Assembly: GCF_018343625.1 (NCBI RefSeq)
Contig: NZ_JAGYPG010000002.1
Span: 477,280 to 541,279 of the forward strand
Length of the DNA: 64,000 bases
Source of the DNA: Lederbergia citri
GTDB taxonomy: Bacteria; Bacillota; Bacilli; Bacillales; Bacillaceae_C
Direction of reading: 5' to 3'
Position 1 is the stretch's first letter; each line of letters begins with the position of its first letter. Position numbers and translations under genes: made by a program. The notes beneath the pieces were generated by a model. The model did no database searches. It was given only the letters and a program-made list of their open reading frames with translations, and was not told the DNA's origin. Shown here piece after piece: positions 52,268 to 60,945 of this stretch.

Positions 52268-53158
52268 CTAAGCAGCCTTGGCCCTATATTCCATAGGGCT
52301 TAGGCCTTTTAGTCGTTCTTGGTATCTATCATAATTATAAAAATGTATATACTCATCTATGGCAACAGAAAGTTCTTTAAAGGTCTCATATTTTTCTAAG
52401 TAATACTTCTCACTTTTAAGTGTTCCCCAAAAAGATTCCATAGGTCCATTATCAATACACTTTCCAACTCGAGACATACTATGAGTCATTTCTGCAGAGT
52501 CTACTCTTCGTTTAAATCCTTGGTGTGTGTATTGGAATCCTCGGTCACTATGAATAAGTGGGTGAGCTCCTTCCAATAGGGCTGTAGCCTGATCGAAAGT
52601 CTTAAACACCAGTTTATTATTGTTTGAATGTCCTAAAACATAGCTTACTATCGACCCATCATATAGATCTCGAATCGCACTTAAATAAGCCTTTTTAGAC
52701 CCACCATATTGGAGTTCGGTGACATCTGTAACCCATTTTTCATTCGGTTTTTCAGCTTTGAATTCCCGATTTAATATATTTTCCGCGACGTGTTGAGGGG
52801 TGGATTGTTTGTAACGTTTCTTCTTTTTCCGAATGACACTCTGGATTTCAGCTATCTTCATAAGTCTATAGATTCGCTTATGATTGAAGCTCTCTTCAAA
52901 TCTTCGATTTAAATTTAAAGTCATTCGACGGTACCCAAAGATGCCTTTGACTTCCTCATGGAGAACCATCATTTCTTTTATGATTTCTTCATTTTGACGT
53001 TCACGCACTGAAGGTGTTCGCTTTTGCCACTTATAATAGGCAGACCGAACAATCCCTGCAATTGTACAAAGCAGCGTAATGGAGAAATTCTCTTCCTGAT
53101 GCAGTTCCTGGATTGCAATATATTTATCCTTAAAACGCACCTGGCTTATCTTCGCCAC
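52268..53158 (-). CDS. IS3-family transposase OrfB (DDE integrase domain)
   Basis: 296 residues. The rve catalytic core has all three acidic residues: WVTDVTELQYGG (Asp), LIHSDRGFQYT (Asp) and NGPMESFWGTLKSEKYYLEK (Glu). An HTH_21-type segment (VRSAYYKWQKRTPSVRERQN) precedes it. It overlaps orfA by 13 bp and is expected to be made as OrfAB by -1 frameshifting, using A AAA AAG at 53176-53182. Confidence 0.93.
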   Translation of the reverse strand: MAKISQVRFKDKYIAIQELHQEENFSITLLCTIAGIVRSAYYKWQKRTPSVRERQNEEIIKEMMVLHEEVKGIFGYRRMTLNLNRRFEESFNHKRIYRLMKIAEIQSVIRKKKKRYKQSTPQHVAENILNREFKAEKPNEKWVTDVTELQYGGSKKAYLSAIRDLYDGSIVSYVLGHSNNNKLVFKTFDQATALLEGAHPLIHSDRGFQYTHQGFKRRVDSAEMTHSMSRVGKCIDNGPMESFWGTLKSEKYYLEKYETFKELSVAIDEYIHFYNYDRYQERLKGLSPMEYRAKAA

Positions 53159-53826
53159 CTTTCGATCTCCTCTAACTTTTTTAGGAAGGCATTTTCTGCA
53201 CGTAAACGCACGTTCTCTCTCTCAAGCCTTTGCATCTCCAATTTTATCTTCTGTTCTGGGGAAAGTTCAGCTTCTTCCTTCTTCTTTCCACGCTTATCCC
53301 AAAGAGCTTCTTCTCCGCCATCTTCATACTTTTTTACCCATTGGTATACCTGTTGGTAAGAGACCTGATAGGTCAGGGCTGTCCTCTGATAATCTTTTCC
53401 ATTTTCTAAGCAAAACAATACAATTTGCATCCGTTCTTCAAGCGTTGTGGATCTTCCCTTTGTCATAGAGTGGCTCATTCCTCTCCCAGTAGCCTTTATG
53501 TCTCTATGATCATTATAATCCTTAATCCACTTCCTTAAAGTGTTCGTACTCGGTATTTCATACTTTCTAGTTATCTCTCGAAGAGAGTAATAGCCGGATA
53601 AATAGTCCTGAATGGCAGCCATCTTAAACTCTTTAGAGTATTTTTTTGTAGTAGTCGCCTCTTTTAGACCATCTACTCCATATTTTTCATACTTCCATCT
53701 CCAATCATCTATGCTCACCCAGTCTACTTTATTGTTATAAGCTACCTCATTGATTGAGTGATAACCTTGTATAAGTTCATTTATGACTTTGAGTTTAAAA
53801 TCAATTGAGAAGGACCGTTTGGACAT
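53146..53826 (-). CDS. IS3-family transposase OrfA (HTH protein)
   Basis: 226 residues with two helix-turn-helix units (FKLKVINELIQGYHSINEVA; MAAIQDYLSGYYSLREITRK) and a third (QRTALTYQVSYQQVYQWVKK). A C-terminal leucine-zipper-like helix follows (LEMQRLERENVRLRAENAFL). This longer OrfA is typical of the IS150 group. Near its end the codons CTA AAA AAG form a canonical X XXY YYZ slippery heptamer in the right frame, followed by a GGAG sequence. Confidence 0.92.
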   Translation of the reverse strand: MSKRSFSIDFKLKVINELIQGYHSINEVAYNNKVDWVSIDDWRWKYEKYGVDGLKEATTTKKYSKEFKMAAIQDYLSGYYSLREITRKYEIPSTNTLRKWIKDYNDHRDIKATGRGMSHSMTKGRSTTLEERMQIVLFCLENGKDYQRTALTYQVSYQQVYQWVKKYEDGGEEALWDKRGKKKEEAELSPEQKIKLEMQRLERENVRLRAENAFLKKLEEIERWRR

Positions 53827-54036
53827 GAAAAATGCTCCCCCTAAGGTTACAGATTTTTATTTTTTAATCTGTCTACCTTAAGGGGAGCATATCATTATGT
53901 CCCCTGAGCATTTTTTTACGACGATTATTGTGTTAATTATCTTGTAAATTCTATTGCCAATTTTACTAGTATTTTACCCGCTAATTCAATTCTTGTACTT
54001 CAAAACTAAGCCCTTTATCTTCAAAGGCATTTTTGA

Positions 54037-54201
54037 TTATTCAATTGGTAGATTACTAGTAGTCACTTTGTTTTCAAAAAACTCGACTATTTTCTGTGAC
54101 TCGAGTGATGTAAGGACTTCCTTATGTTTAAAATTGGACATGGCGAATAGTGCTGTAAAAAGGAATACGAAAGGTAAAACTGCTTGAATTAATTTTTTCA
54201 T
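54037..54201 (-). CDS. capE: CapE/PgsE-like small PGA synthase subunit
   Basis: 54 residues: MKKLIQAVLPFVFLFTALFA as a membrane segment, then a hydrophilic tail (MSNFKHKEVLTSLESQ, KIVEFFENKVTTSNLPIE). GGAG lies 8 bases before the ATG. It is the last gene of the operon, 19 bp after capD, exactly where capE lies in the B. anthracis capBCADE order. CapE (47 residues) and PgsE (55 residues) are equally short membrane peptides needed for or stimulating PGA synthesis. Assignment rests on size, topology and position; sequence is poorly conserved in the family. Confidence 0.75.
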   Translation of the reverse strand: MKKLIQAVLPFVFLFTALFAMSNFKHKEVLTSLESQKIVEFFENKVTTSNLPIE

Positions 54202-54219
54202 TCTTCTCACTCCATTTTT

Positions 54220-55863
54220 TTATTTTGCTACTTGCCAGTAACCACTTCTCCGCTCGTCTGCGCCGCCATATATTTCTTCCTTTTTTCGATCAATAATGAG
54301 AGCTTGTACTCCCCCGTAAAAGGAAGGTGATTTTTTTATTATCACTTTATAACCTCTTGAGCGTAGTTCTTTACTAATATTTTTTGAAAAAGGTTCTTCC
54401 GTATAAATAACTTTATCTTCGACATAAAACCTTGGTGCATCGATTGCTTCTTGAATTGATTCTCCTAATAAAAGATGACGGATAATCACTTGTGTAAGCA
54501 CCATAGGAATACGTTTTCCGCCTGGTGTTCCAATGCCAATAACCATATCCTTATTCTTTAAGATTGTCGGGCTTGTAAAACTTCTTGGTCTTTTCCCTGG
54601 AGCAGGACTATTTGGTAGATTCGCTGAATTACTAAAGTTGCTTAGCTGATTGTTTAGGAAAAATCCTCCTACATATTTACCCGAACCAAAGAAGTTACCT
54701 AGCGTATTTGTAGTGGATACAACCATTCCTTTTTTATCTACGACGACAAAGTGAGTAGTATTATCGTAATCCTCTTCGTCTGCAACCGAGTCGTTGATCC
54801 GATAATTTTCAGAGAGCTTGTTCAAAGAAATATCCTTTACAAGTTTTTTTGTATATTCCTTACTCGTAAGATTCTTTGGAGGTTGAAAAAAACTCGGGTC
54901 TGCAATATTTTTTAATCGGTCAAAATAAGCTCGCTTTGATATTTCTCCTAACAGATGAATGTAGTCAGCAGAATTAACTTCAAGAGAAGCAAGATTTAGT
55001 ATTTCTGTCATTTGTAAGGATTGGATTAACGTTGCACCAGCAAGAGGTGCAGGAGCAGAAATGACCTCAAAATCTTTGAATTTACCATAAACAGGCTTTG
55101 ACTTTTCAATTGAGTAACTTTCCAAATCAGACGGTGTAAAAGATTGAACTGCTTGTAATAATTTTTGAGCAAGCATTCCATCATAAAAGGAATTTGTTCC
55201 ATCTTTTTTAAGTATTTTTAAGGTTTCTGCTAGATCTGTTTGTTTTAATACTTCATTTGGTTTAATCGCTTCACCATTTGGAAATAAATGCGGAAGACTT
55301 TTTATTGGCATTCTGCTGCTAGCTCCCTCTAATCGCTCTGTCAAATGACGATTCACTTTAAACCCGTTTTCAGCTAGATCAATAGAGGGCTGAATCAAAT
55401 CAGCCATTTTCACTGAACCTAAATCATTATGGATGACTTCCAACCCTTTAACGAACCCAGGGATACCAACATAACCAGATGGGATTGTACCAGAGATCGG
55501 CACCTTTTCACGATATTCATAAAAAATCGGTTTTTTCCCAGCTGGAGGAAGAATCAACATTTCGCCTCCACCGCCAATACCTGAACCATACGGCTCAACA
55601 ACACCAAGGGCATACGAAACGGCGACAGCAGCATCCACTGCATTTCCACCTTTTTCAAGAATATCCATCCCGACTTTCACCGCTAGAGGGTGAGAAGAAC
55701 TCACACCATATCCGTCGGAACTTTCTATTGGTGTAGAAGGCTCAACATCAAACGTAACATTATCATCGGTTGGCTGAAGCTGAATATCATTGTTCATAAA
55801 TAACAGAAAAGTAAAAATGCATACGACGATGATCAGAATGGAGAATAATATCTTATTTTCCAC
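54220..55863 (-). CDS. capD: CapD-like gamma-glutamyltransferase of the PGA operon
   Basis: 547 residues from GTG 55863 (AAGAGG upstream), overlapping the capA stop; a TTG at 55872 is an alternative. An N-terminal anchor (ILFSILIIVVCIFTFLLFM) precedes a GGT fold: GGNAVDAAVAVSYALGVVEP, GSGIGGGGEMLILPP, then the autocatalytic site YDNTTHFVVVD with Thr369 as nucleophile, and NTLGNFFGSG, GGKRIPMVLTQ. In B. anthracis CapD splits into two chains, cleaves PGA and attaches it covalently to peptidoglycan. The position between capA and capE supports capD over a catabolic ggt. A LysM-fused paralogue is at 32.5 kb. Confidence 0.88.
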   Translation of the reverse strand: MENKILFSILIIVVCIFTFLLFMNNDIQLQPTDDNVTFDVEPSTPIESSDGYGVSSSHPLAVKVGMDILEKGGNAVDAAVAVSYALGVVEPYGSGIGGGGEMLILPPAGKKPIFYEYREKVPISGTIPSGYVGIPGFVKGLEVIHNDLGSVKMADLIQPSIDLAENGFKVNRHLTERLEGASSRMPIKSLPHLFPNGEAIKPNEVLKQTDLAETLKILKKDGTNSFYDGMLAQKLLQAVQSFTPSDLESYSIEKSKPVYGKFKDFEVISAPAPLAGATLIQSLQMTEILNLASLEVNSADYIHLLGEISKRAYFDRLKNIADPSFFQPPKNLTSKEYTKKLVKDISLNKLSENYRINDSVADEEDYDNTTHFVVVDKKGMVVSTTNTLGNFFGSGKYVGGFFLNNQLSNFSNSANLPNSPAPGKRPRSFTSPTILKNKDMVIGIGTPGGKRIPMVLTQVIIRHLLLGESIQEAIDAPRFYVEDKVIYTEEPFSKNISKELRSRGYKVIIKKSPSFYGGVQALIIDRKKEEIYGGADERRSGYWQVAK

Positions 55864-57016
55864 TAGTCGCAACCTCTTTTAAGACTTTTGAATGATCTAA
55901 TTCATAAGTCAACTTCCCATTTTCAATTTTCCATTCGTCCTTGTTCGGCGTATCCTTCGTTAACGTGCGAAATATTTTTTGAGAATGGAAGTAACCGAAT
56001 TTCCCAATGGGCTGAGGTGTTGCCTCCCGAATTCTTAATGGGGTAACTTCTATTTTTGCTTTTCCATTAGATTGAAGCTTATATTGAACGATTGCGCTAT
56101 CTCTCGTTCTCGTCCAACCTTGGTCAAACACAAAATTTCCTAAACTATAGAAAATAACACTATTTTTATATACTTCTACAGAAGAAAGAACATGTGGATG
56201 ATGACCAACAATAATGTCAGCCCCGGCATCGACCATAGCTTTTGCTAGTTCCCTCTGCCTTGGATGGGCCTCGTTATCATATTCTTGACCCCAGTGCACA
56301 TTTACGATTACTAAATCAGCATTCATTTTCGCTTCATTAATGAGTGGCAAAAATATTTCAGGATCAGCATTTAACACACCTGACCGGAGCTCTAACGCTC
56401 GAGCTCCTTTCGTATAAGAATCTGTGAACCCAAGGAGCGCCACATTAACACCATTCTTTGTTTGATACGATATTTTTTTTGCCTCTTCAAGATTCAATCC
56501 TGCACCCACCATATCTAAGCCTACTTCTTTAAAAGTATTAATCGTGTCTTCCAATCCTCTTTTTCCATAATCCTTTGCATGATTATTTGCAAGAGTGACA
56601 GCACTGAAGTTAAGATCCTTTAATGTTTGGACGGACTCCCTGGATGTTTTTAAATGGATGTACTTTTCAGCTTTCGTATAGCCATCCTGTAAAACAACGG
56701 AATGCTCAAAATTACTCACGACATAATCAGACGTTAACAAATATGGTTTGACATAACGAAATAAATAATCCTGACCATACCGATCCGTTACTTTCTCAAC
56801 ATTCCGTCCCATCATTACATCACCTGCCATCGTGGAAGTAAAAATAGTATTTTTATCCTCACTTACTTTGATTGCAGGAGGCTCACTGGCAACGGAAAAT
56901 ACAATCATTAAAATCATCGTTATCGCAAGCGTAATGATGGTATAAGGTAGGTTTTTCTTTTTATCGTGTTTTAACTTTTTTAGTATTCTCTCTTGTGCAG
57001 TTAGTTTTCTAGCCAT
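55853..57016 (-). CDS. capA: PGA synthesis protein CapA/PgsA
   Basis: 387 residues. A basic cytoplasmic N-terminus (KKLKHDKKKN) and one membrane helix (PYTIITLAITMILMIVFSV) precede an extracellular PGA_cap metallophosphoesterase-like domain: TMAGDVMMGRNVEK, VSNFEHSVV, TLANNHAKDYGKRG, VNVHWGQEYD, DIIVGHHPHVLSSVE and YSLGNFVFDQGW. CapA/PgsA takes part in PGA export across the membrane with CapB and CapC. ATG after AGGAGA, 10 bp after capC. Confidence 0.93.
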   Translation of the reverse strand: MARKLTAQERILKKLKHDKKKNLPYTIITLAITMILMIVFSVASEPPAIKVSEDKNTIFTSTMAGDVMMGRNVEKVTDRYGQDYLFRYVKPYLLTSDYVVSNFEHSVVLQDGYTKAEKYIHLKTSRESVQTLKDLNFSAVTLANNHAKDYGKRGLEDTINTFKEVGLDMVGAGLNLEEAKKISYQTKNGVNVALLGFTDSYTKGARALELRSGVLNADPEIFLPLINEAKMNADLVIVNVHWGQEYDNEAHPRQRELAKAMVDAGADIIVGHHPHVLSSVEVYKNSVIFYSLGNFVFDQGWTRTRDSAIVQYKLQSNGKAKIEVTPLRIREATPQPIGKFGYFHSQKIFRTLTKDTPNKDEWKIENGKLTYELDHSKVLKEVATSGK

Positions 57017-57026
57017 TTAAAATCTC

Positions 57027-57476
57027 CTAAATGAGGTAGTAGCCTAACATGATGAGGAACGTCAGACCACTAAGTAATAATGTTGATGTAAAGGTTAAAA
57101 TGACACCTTGCTTCTGAATCGTATTAGCAATTAGTCCGGGTACAATGACTCCAATTCCCCTAAACTCGTATATTTCAAAAGGAAGGATAGGGTAAATAAA
57201 GTCGAAAATTAATTTTAGGGCAATACCTGTTATTAACATGGCTGCAAATTTTCTTCTTCCATATAAAATCGTTATACGTGATATTCCATAATTTACAATA
57301 AGGAAGGTTAATAAGCTGATAGAAAAAATCATTAACATAAATACCGGTTGATCAAATACGAGAGCAAGGTACCCTGGTACGACCAATCCTGCAGGCATTA
57401 CGCCAGTTTTTTCAGCAAATATCAAACTTAAAATGACACCTAGTACAAGTGATATGTATAAATCTGAACCAAACAT
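57027..57476 (-). CDS. capC: PGA synthase membrane subunit CapC/PgsC
   Basis: 149 residues, the exact length of B. subtilis PgsC. It is almost wholly hydrophobic, about five helices: LYISLVLGVILSLIFAEKTG, VPGYLALVFDQPVFMLMI and FEIYEFRGIGVIVPGLIANT are conserved stretches. It forms the membrane catalytic complex with CapB. GGGGG lies before the ATG and the gene is 10 bp from both neighbours. Confidence 0.94.
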   Translation of the reverse strand: MFGSDLYISLVLGVILSLIFAEKTGVMPAGLVVPGYLALVFDQPVFMLMIFSISLLTFLIVNYGISRITILYGRRKFAAMLITGIALKLIFDFIYPILPFEIYEFRGIGVIVPGLIANTIQKQGVILTFTSTLLLSGLTFLIMLGYYLI

Positions 57477-57486
57477 TTAATTCCCC

Positions 57487-58668
57487 CTAGCTAACGTGCT
57501 GTTCTAATTTGTATTCCTGAAGTTTTTCTATAAATGGCTCCCCTGCCCCATGAATATTTCCAACACCGTATATCACCTTGCCAGAAAAATCATGAGAAAG
57601 AGCTTCTATAATTGTTTCTGTATCTTTCTCCTCTAGATCAACTATCTTTGCAGCTGGTATATCACCTGCATCGAATGCTTTTCTAATTGGCTCTGTCGTT
57701 TCTCCAATTAATATTAATTTCTCCATTTCAATAAACGGGAGAACATCTCTAGCAAACTGTTCCGTACGATCGACACGGTCAGCACGACAATTCATGACGA
57801 CAATGGGATTTTTCGTTGGATAGCCTAGCTCTTCAACCCGTTTCCATATATTCAACGTTGAAGAAGGATCATTAGCAGCAAACCCATTGACAAAGTAGGA
57901 TGGGTTATCATAATTACCCATTGGCAAGATTCGCATGGCGCCAGGGTCAGGATGAGCATTCAACATCCCTTGTAAGGCTGTTTTCTTATCAATTCCTAGC
58001 GCTTTTGCTACACCTAGAGCTAAAGCGGCGTTCTCCGGAAAAATCATATATTCAAATCTTTTAAGGTAATCCTCTGATACATCATTATTGTCAACGACAA
58101 TCACTTTTGTGTTCCGTTTTTCGGCAACGTTTGTGAAAAAATTCACATAGGGACTCTTTGAAATAATGAGTTGGCCATTATAAGGGATTGTTGCCGTAAA
58201 TGCTTCTGCAATCTCATCTAGGGTAGGACCCATTACATCCATGTGATCCTCTAAAACATTGACGATTACGCCAATATTCGCTTGAAGCATTTTTTCCTGG
58301 AAGACAATTTGATAATCTGGATTTACTGCCATACACTCACTGACTAATGCTTCTGCCTTTAACTGCGCCGCTTCTTTAACGACCATTTTTTGTTCACGGA
58401 TATTTGGACCTTCAGGGCGGCGTTTAATCGGCTTTTCCTCATCAGTATTCCAATAAATCATTCGAGCGGATGTACCAGTTGTTTTTCCTACCGTTCTTAA
58501 CTTAGCCTCCACTAGAATTCCAGTGATTAGTCTAGTGACTGTCGATTTCCCGCGAATTCCATTTACATTTACTCGAATAGGTATGGAATTAATATTTCTT
58601 TGATGCTGCCTCGTTTCTACAAAACCTATTGCCAAAATAACAATACAAATGATAGGAATTAAAATCAT
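57487..58668 (-). CDS. capB: poly-gamma-glutamate synthase ligase subunit CapB/PgsB
   Basis: 393 residues from the ATG at 58668, identical in length to B. subtilis PgsB; an in-frame extension to 58761 has no family counterpart. An N-terminal helix (ILIPIICIVILAIGFVE) is followed by a Mur-ligase-like ATP-dependent amide ligase: NGIRGKSTVTRLITGIL (P-loop), VGKTTGTSARMIYW, SECMAVNPDYQIVFQEKML, NVLEDHMDVMGPTLDEIAEA and VNGFAANDPSSTLNIWKRVE. It polymerises glutamate through gamma-amide bonds using ATP. It leads the operon capBCADE. The near-complete conservation of known motifs makes this call very secure. Confidence 0.96.
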   Translation of the reverse strand: MILIPIICIVILAIGFVETRQHQRNINSIPIRVNVNGIRGKSTVTRLITGILVEAKLRTVGKTTGTSARMIYWNTDEEKPIKRRPEGPNIREQKMVVKEAAQLKAEALVSECMAVNPDYQIVFQEKMLQANIGVIVNVLEDHMDVMGPTLDEIAEAFTATIPYNGQLIISKSPYVNFFTNVAEKRNTKVIVVDNNDVSEDYLKRFEYMIFPENAALALGVAKALGIDKKTALQGMLNAHPDPGAMRILPMGNYDNPSYFVNGFAANDPSSTLNIWKRVEELGYPTKNPIVVMNCRADRVDRTEQFARDVLPFIEMEKLILIGETTEPIRKAFDAGDIPAAKIVDLEEKDTETIIEALSHDFSGKVIYGVGNIHGAGEPFIEKLQEYKLEQHVS

Positions 58669-58820
58669 GAAACATACATCCCTCCTTAAAAGATTAAGAT
58701 GTTTAGATATAAAAAAATACGAAATATACTGTAGAACCATCATCTCCCTTACCATTTCCAAAATTAATTCTATGTAAGAGTATAAAACCCCAATGTTAAG
58801 ATTCAGTTCCTAATCCATTA

Positions 58821-58859
58821 CAATTGTATAAAAATTGTAATAATTTATATTACAATTTT
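58821..58859 (-). promoter_or_regulatory. perfect inverted repeat in the capB promoter region
   Basis: AAAATTGTAA (58831-58840) and TTACAATTTT (58850-58859) are perfect 10-base arms with a 9-base spacer; a further TTACAATTG half site lies at 58819-58827. On the minus strand TTGTAA followed 17 bp later by TTTATA could be the promoter, so the palindrome would cover it. It is 160-190 bp upstream of capB. Confidence 0.5.
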
Positions 58860-59194
58860 GTCGAAAAATGTTAAAAATGGCTATCCACAGTTAGAACAGC
58901 CACTCGGCGCGCTGTAAACAGGATTGGTTAAATAGATAAGAATAAGTTAACGGGAGTAAAGTACTATTTTTTCAATTTTATATCAAATATAACAGCAGTG
59001 TAGAATGTGTTTTTTAGTTACTTACAATTTTCATAACTTCTCAAAATATGAAATAGGACAATATAGTAATGAGTGCTGCTTAATTCGATAATCACATAAA
59101 TACATATCCAAAAGCATTGTAAATAATCCTCCTAAGCCCACTAGAAATCACATATATTAGAGTGACAAAACTACTTAAATATTCGTACGGAACC
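58860..59194. other. AT-rich region between capB control region and C39 relic
   Basis: No supported gene or clear terminator. It contains a TATCCACAG near-match to a DnaA box, which is not meaningful alone. Confidence 0.35.
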
Positions 59195-59965
59195 TAGTCA
59201 TGGACACTAATTCATCAGGCATGTTCTATTTTTGGCGATCAAATTGATGTAATTGGGGAGCAAATTAATGGATGGCAACCTATTGACTACAACGGAAAAG
59301 CCGTATTCGTTAGTACTTCTGTAGTAAAACTTTTGTCTATGAATATGAAATATAAGGATAAATTAGAAAAAATCATTTTAAACATCCCTTATATCAAGCA
59401 AAGACCAATTTTGCCTTCTGGCTGCGAAGCAACTTAGGTTAGCAATGGCTTTTAATTATTATGAGATTAGTGTTACAAAAGAAATGATTGCAAAAGGACA
59501 TATTTATGATGATATCGAGATGACTAGGATTATCGATAGAACCGATAAATATATGGGGAAATCCGTCAAGAGGGTACGTCCGCGATCCATTTTTTTATTG
59601 GATATTCTATTTTTCCGAATATGTTAAAGTAGCAGTCTAATCAATACATACTGTTATTGACACAACCGGAGCAACTCTTCAGACGCTGGAATATTTTATT
59701 TTGGAAAGTAGACCTGTCCTTGTTTGGATAATAAATGAATATAAAGTGCAGAAAGAAAGATATTGAACAAACAATGATGACAGGTATGTTTCACCTAATC
59801 CACTTCACAATGTTGTTAACGGGATATGACGAACAATATGTTTGTGTAAACGATCTAGAAGATTATGGTGAAAAAAATAATAAAAATACTTAAGAAGAAA
59901 TTCAGGAATTTATAAAATCTGATGGGAATGAAGTCTCTTGTAACTGGAAATGGAAAAATGGGTTA
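59195..59965 (+). pseudogene. degraded SH3-C39 peptidase-like protein (YvpB type)
   Basis: Fragments in shifting frames follow the order of a known family. First an SH3-like part (GDQIDVIGEQINGWQPIDYN), then the C39_2 start IPYIKQRPILPSGCEAT with the catalytic Cys. A stop/frameshift comes directly after, then LAMAFNYYEISVTKEMIAKG. After another break VIDTTGATLQTLEYFILESR then PVLVWI, and finally IHFTMLLTGYDEQYVCVND. At least three disruptions make it non-functional. It lies between the cap operon and the LCP gene. Confidence 0.75.
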
Positions 59966-59977
59966 ATTATAAAAACG

Positions 59978-60014
59978 AAAAGCGTCGGAACCTCAAAGGT
60001 TCCAACGCTTTATT
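59978..60014. terminator. terminator of the LCP gene
   Basis: AAAGCGT-GGAACCT and AGGTTCC-ACGCTTT arms with a short loop; T-rich on both sides, adjacent to the LCP stop at 60016. Confidence 0.85.
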
Positions 60015-60015
60015 T

Positions 60016-60945
60016 TTATTTCAACTCTAAATGCTCTTTTAACTTATTTTGTACTTTTACTCTTTCCTCATCCGGTACAACATAATACCAAAGACCATCA
60101 ATCGTTGCGCCACTACCCTCAATTTGGATTTGCTCAAGATTATGACGAGCATCCGCATAATTTTTTTGAATTGATTTCATTTCATCGAAAGAAATGTTTG
60201 TTTCAACATTTTTACTCAATGCCTTTAGAACATCATCATATTTCCAAAGAGCAGAAATATTAGCACCCTTATTAATAACGCCTTGAATTACTTGACGTTG
60301 ACGCATTTGACGCCCAAAGTCACCCCGAGCATCATTTTTACGCATCCGTGAATAGCTTAAAGCTTCTTTACCATCTAAGTTAAGTTCACCAACAGCAAAA
60401 TGATGTCCATCCTGAGTAAAGTCTAAATCATTCTTAACTGTTACTCCGCCTACAGCATCTACGATTTCCTGAAAACCTTCCATATTCATCTTTACATAAT
60501 AATCAATTGGAATATCAAGGAATTTTTCAACTGTATTCATCGACATTTCTACGCCGCCACGTGCATAGGCATGATTAATTTTTTCCACAGTACCATTACC
60601 AACGATTTCTACTCTCGTATCGCGTGGAATACTTAGCATTTCCATTGATTGCGACTTAGGATTTACAGTTATAACAATCATCGTATCGGAACGGCCTTTA
60701 TCACCCTCGCGCTCGTCTACTCCAAGCATCAAAACTGAGAAAGGTTCTTTCTTACTAAGTTCTAAATCTGAAGGACGATTAACTTCCGGAGTACGGTCAA
60801 TCGGACTATGAACCGCATTGGCCGCTTTAGAAAGATTATGATATATCGAGTAACCATAAGCAACAATTCCAGCAACAAGTACAAGTAAAACTATAAGGAA
60901 TATTTTTAATCCTTTTCTTTTCTTTTTCGGTTTATGTCGACCCAT
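60016..60945 (-). CDS. LCP-family (LytR-CpsA-Psr) cell-wall polymer ligase
   Basis: 309 residues, ATG after GGGAGAGGG. A very basic start (GRHKPKKKRKGLKIF) and one helix (LIVLLVLVAGIVAYGYSIY) precede the LCP domain: LMLGVDEREGDKGRSDTMIV, SIPRDTRVEIVG, KINHAYARGGVEMSMNTVEK and SRMRKNDARGDFGRQMRQRQ with the key Arg residues. It attaches a lipid-linked polymer to peptidoglycan outside the membrane. It is a clear paralogue of the gene at 29.0 kb and lies upstream of the cap operon. Confidence 0.93.
   Translation of the reverse strand: MGRHKPKKKRKGLKIFLIVLLVLVAGIVAYGYSIYHNLSKAANAVHSPIDRTPEVNRPSDLELSKKEPFSVLMLGVDEREGDKGRSDTMIVITVNPKSQSMEMLSIPRDTRVEIVGNGTVEKINHAYARGGVEMSMNTVEKFLDIPIDYYVKMNMEGFQEIVDAVGGVTVKNDLDFTQDGHHFAVGELNLDGKEALSYSRMRKNDARGDFGRQMRQRQVIQGVINKGANISALWKYDDVLKALSKNVETNISFDEMKSIQKNYADARHNLEQIQIEGSGATIDGLWYYVVPDEERVKVQNKLKEHLELK

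Larger units (their letters stand above)
52210..53910 (-). mobile_element. IS3-family (IS150-group-like) insertion sequence
   Basis: About 1.7 kb with orfA and orfB on the minus strand. Terminal inverted repeats are imperfect: TGCTCAGGG...CCCCCTGTAAAGTAGACAG on the left and TGCTCAGGG...CTCCCCTTAAGGTAGACAG when the right end is reversed. The match even extends one poly-A/poly-T stretch outward, so exact ends are uncertain and I see no clear target duplication. Both transposase motifs and the frameshift signal look intact, so the element is probably active. It separates the NlpC gene from capE. Confidence 0.88.

Noticed and set aside
54220..55863. Catabolic gamma-glutamyltranspeptidase (ggt) for glutathione
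   Set aside because: Its place between capA and capE, N-terminal anchor and CapD-like NTLGNFFGSG region favour CapD.
59445..59627. 60-residue protein MAFNYYEISV...
   Set aside because: It is an internal fragment of the C39-peptidase pseudogene, not a gene of its own.
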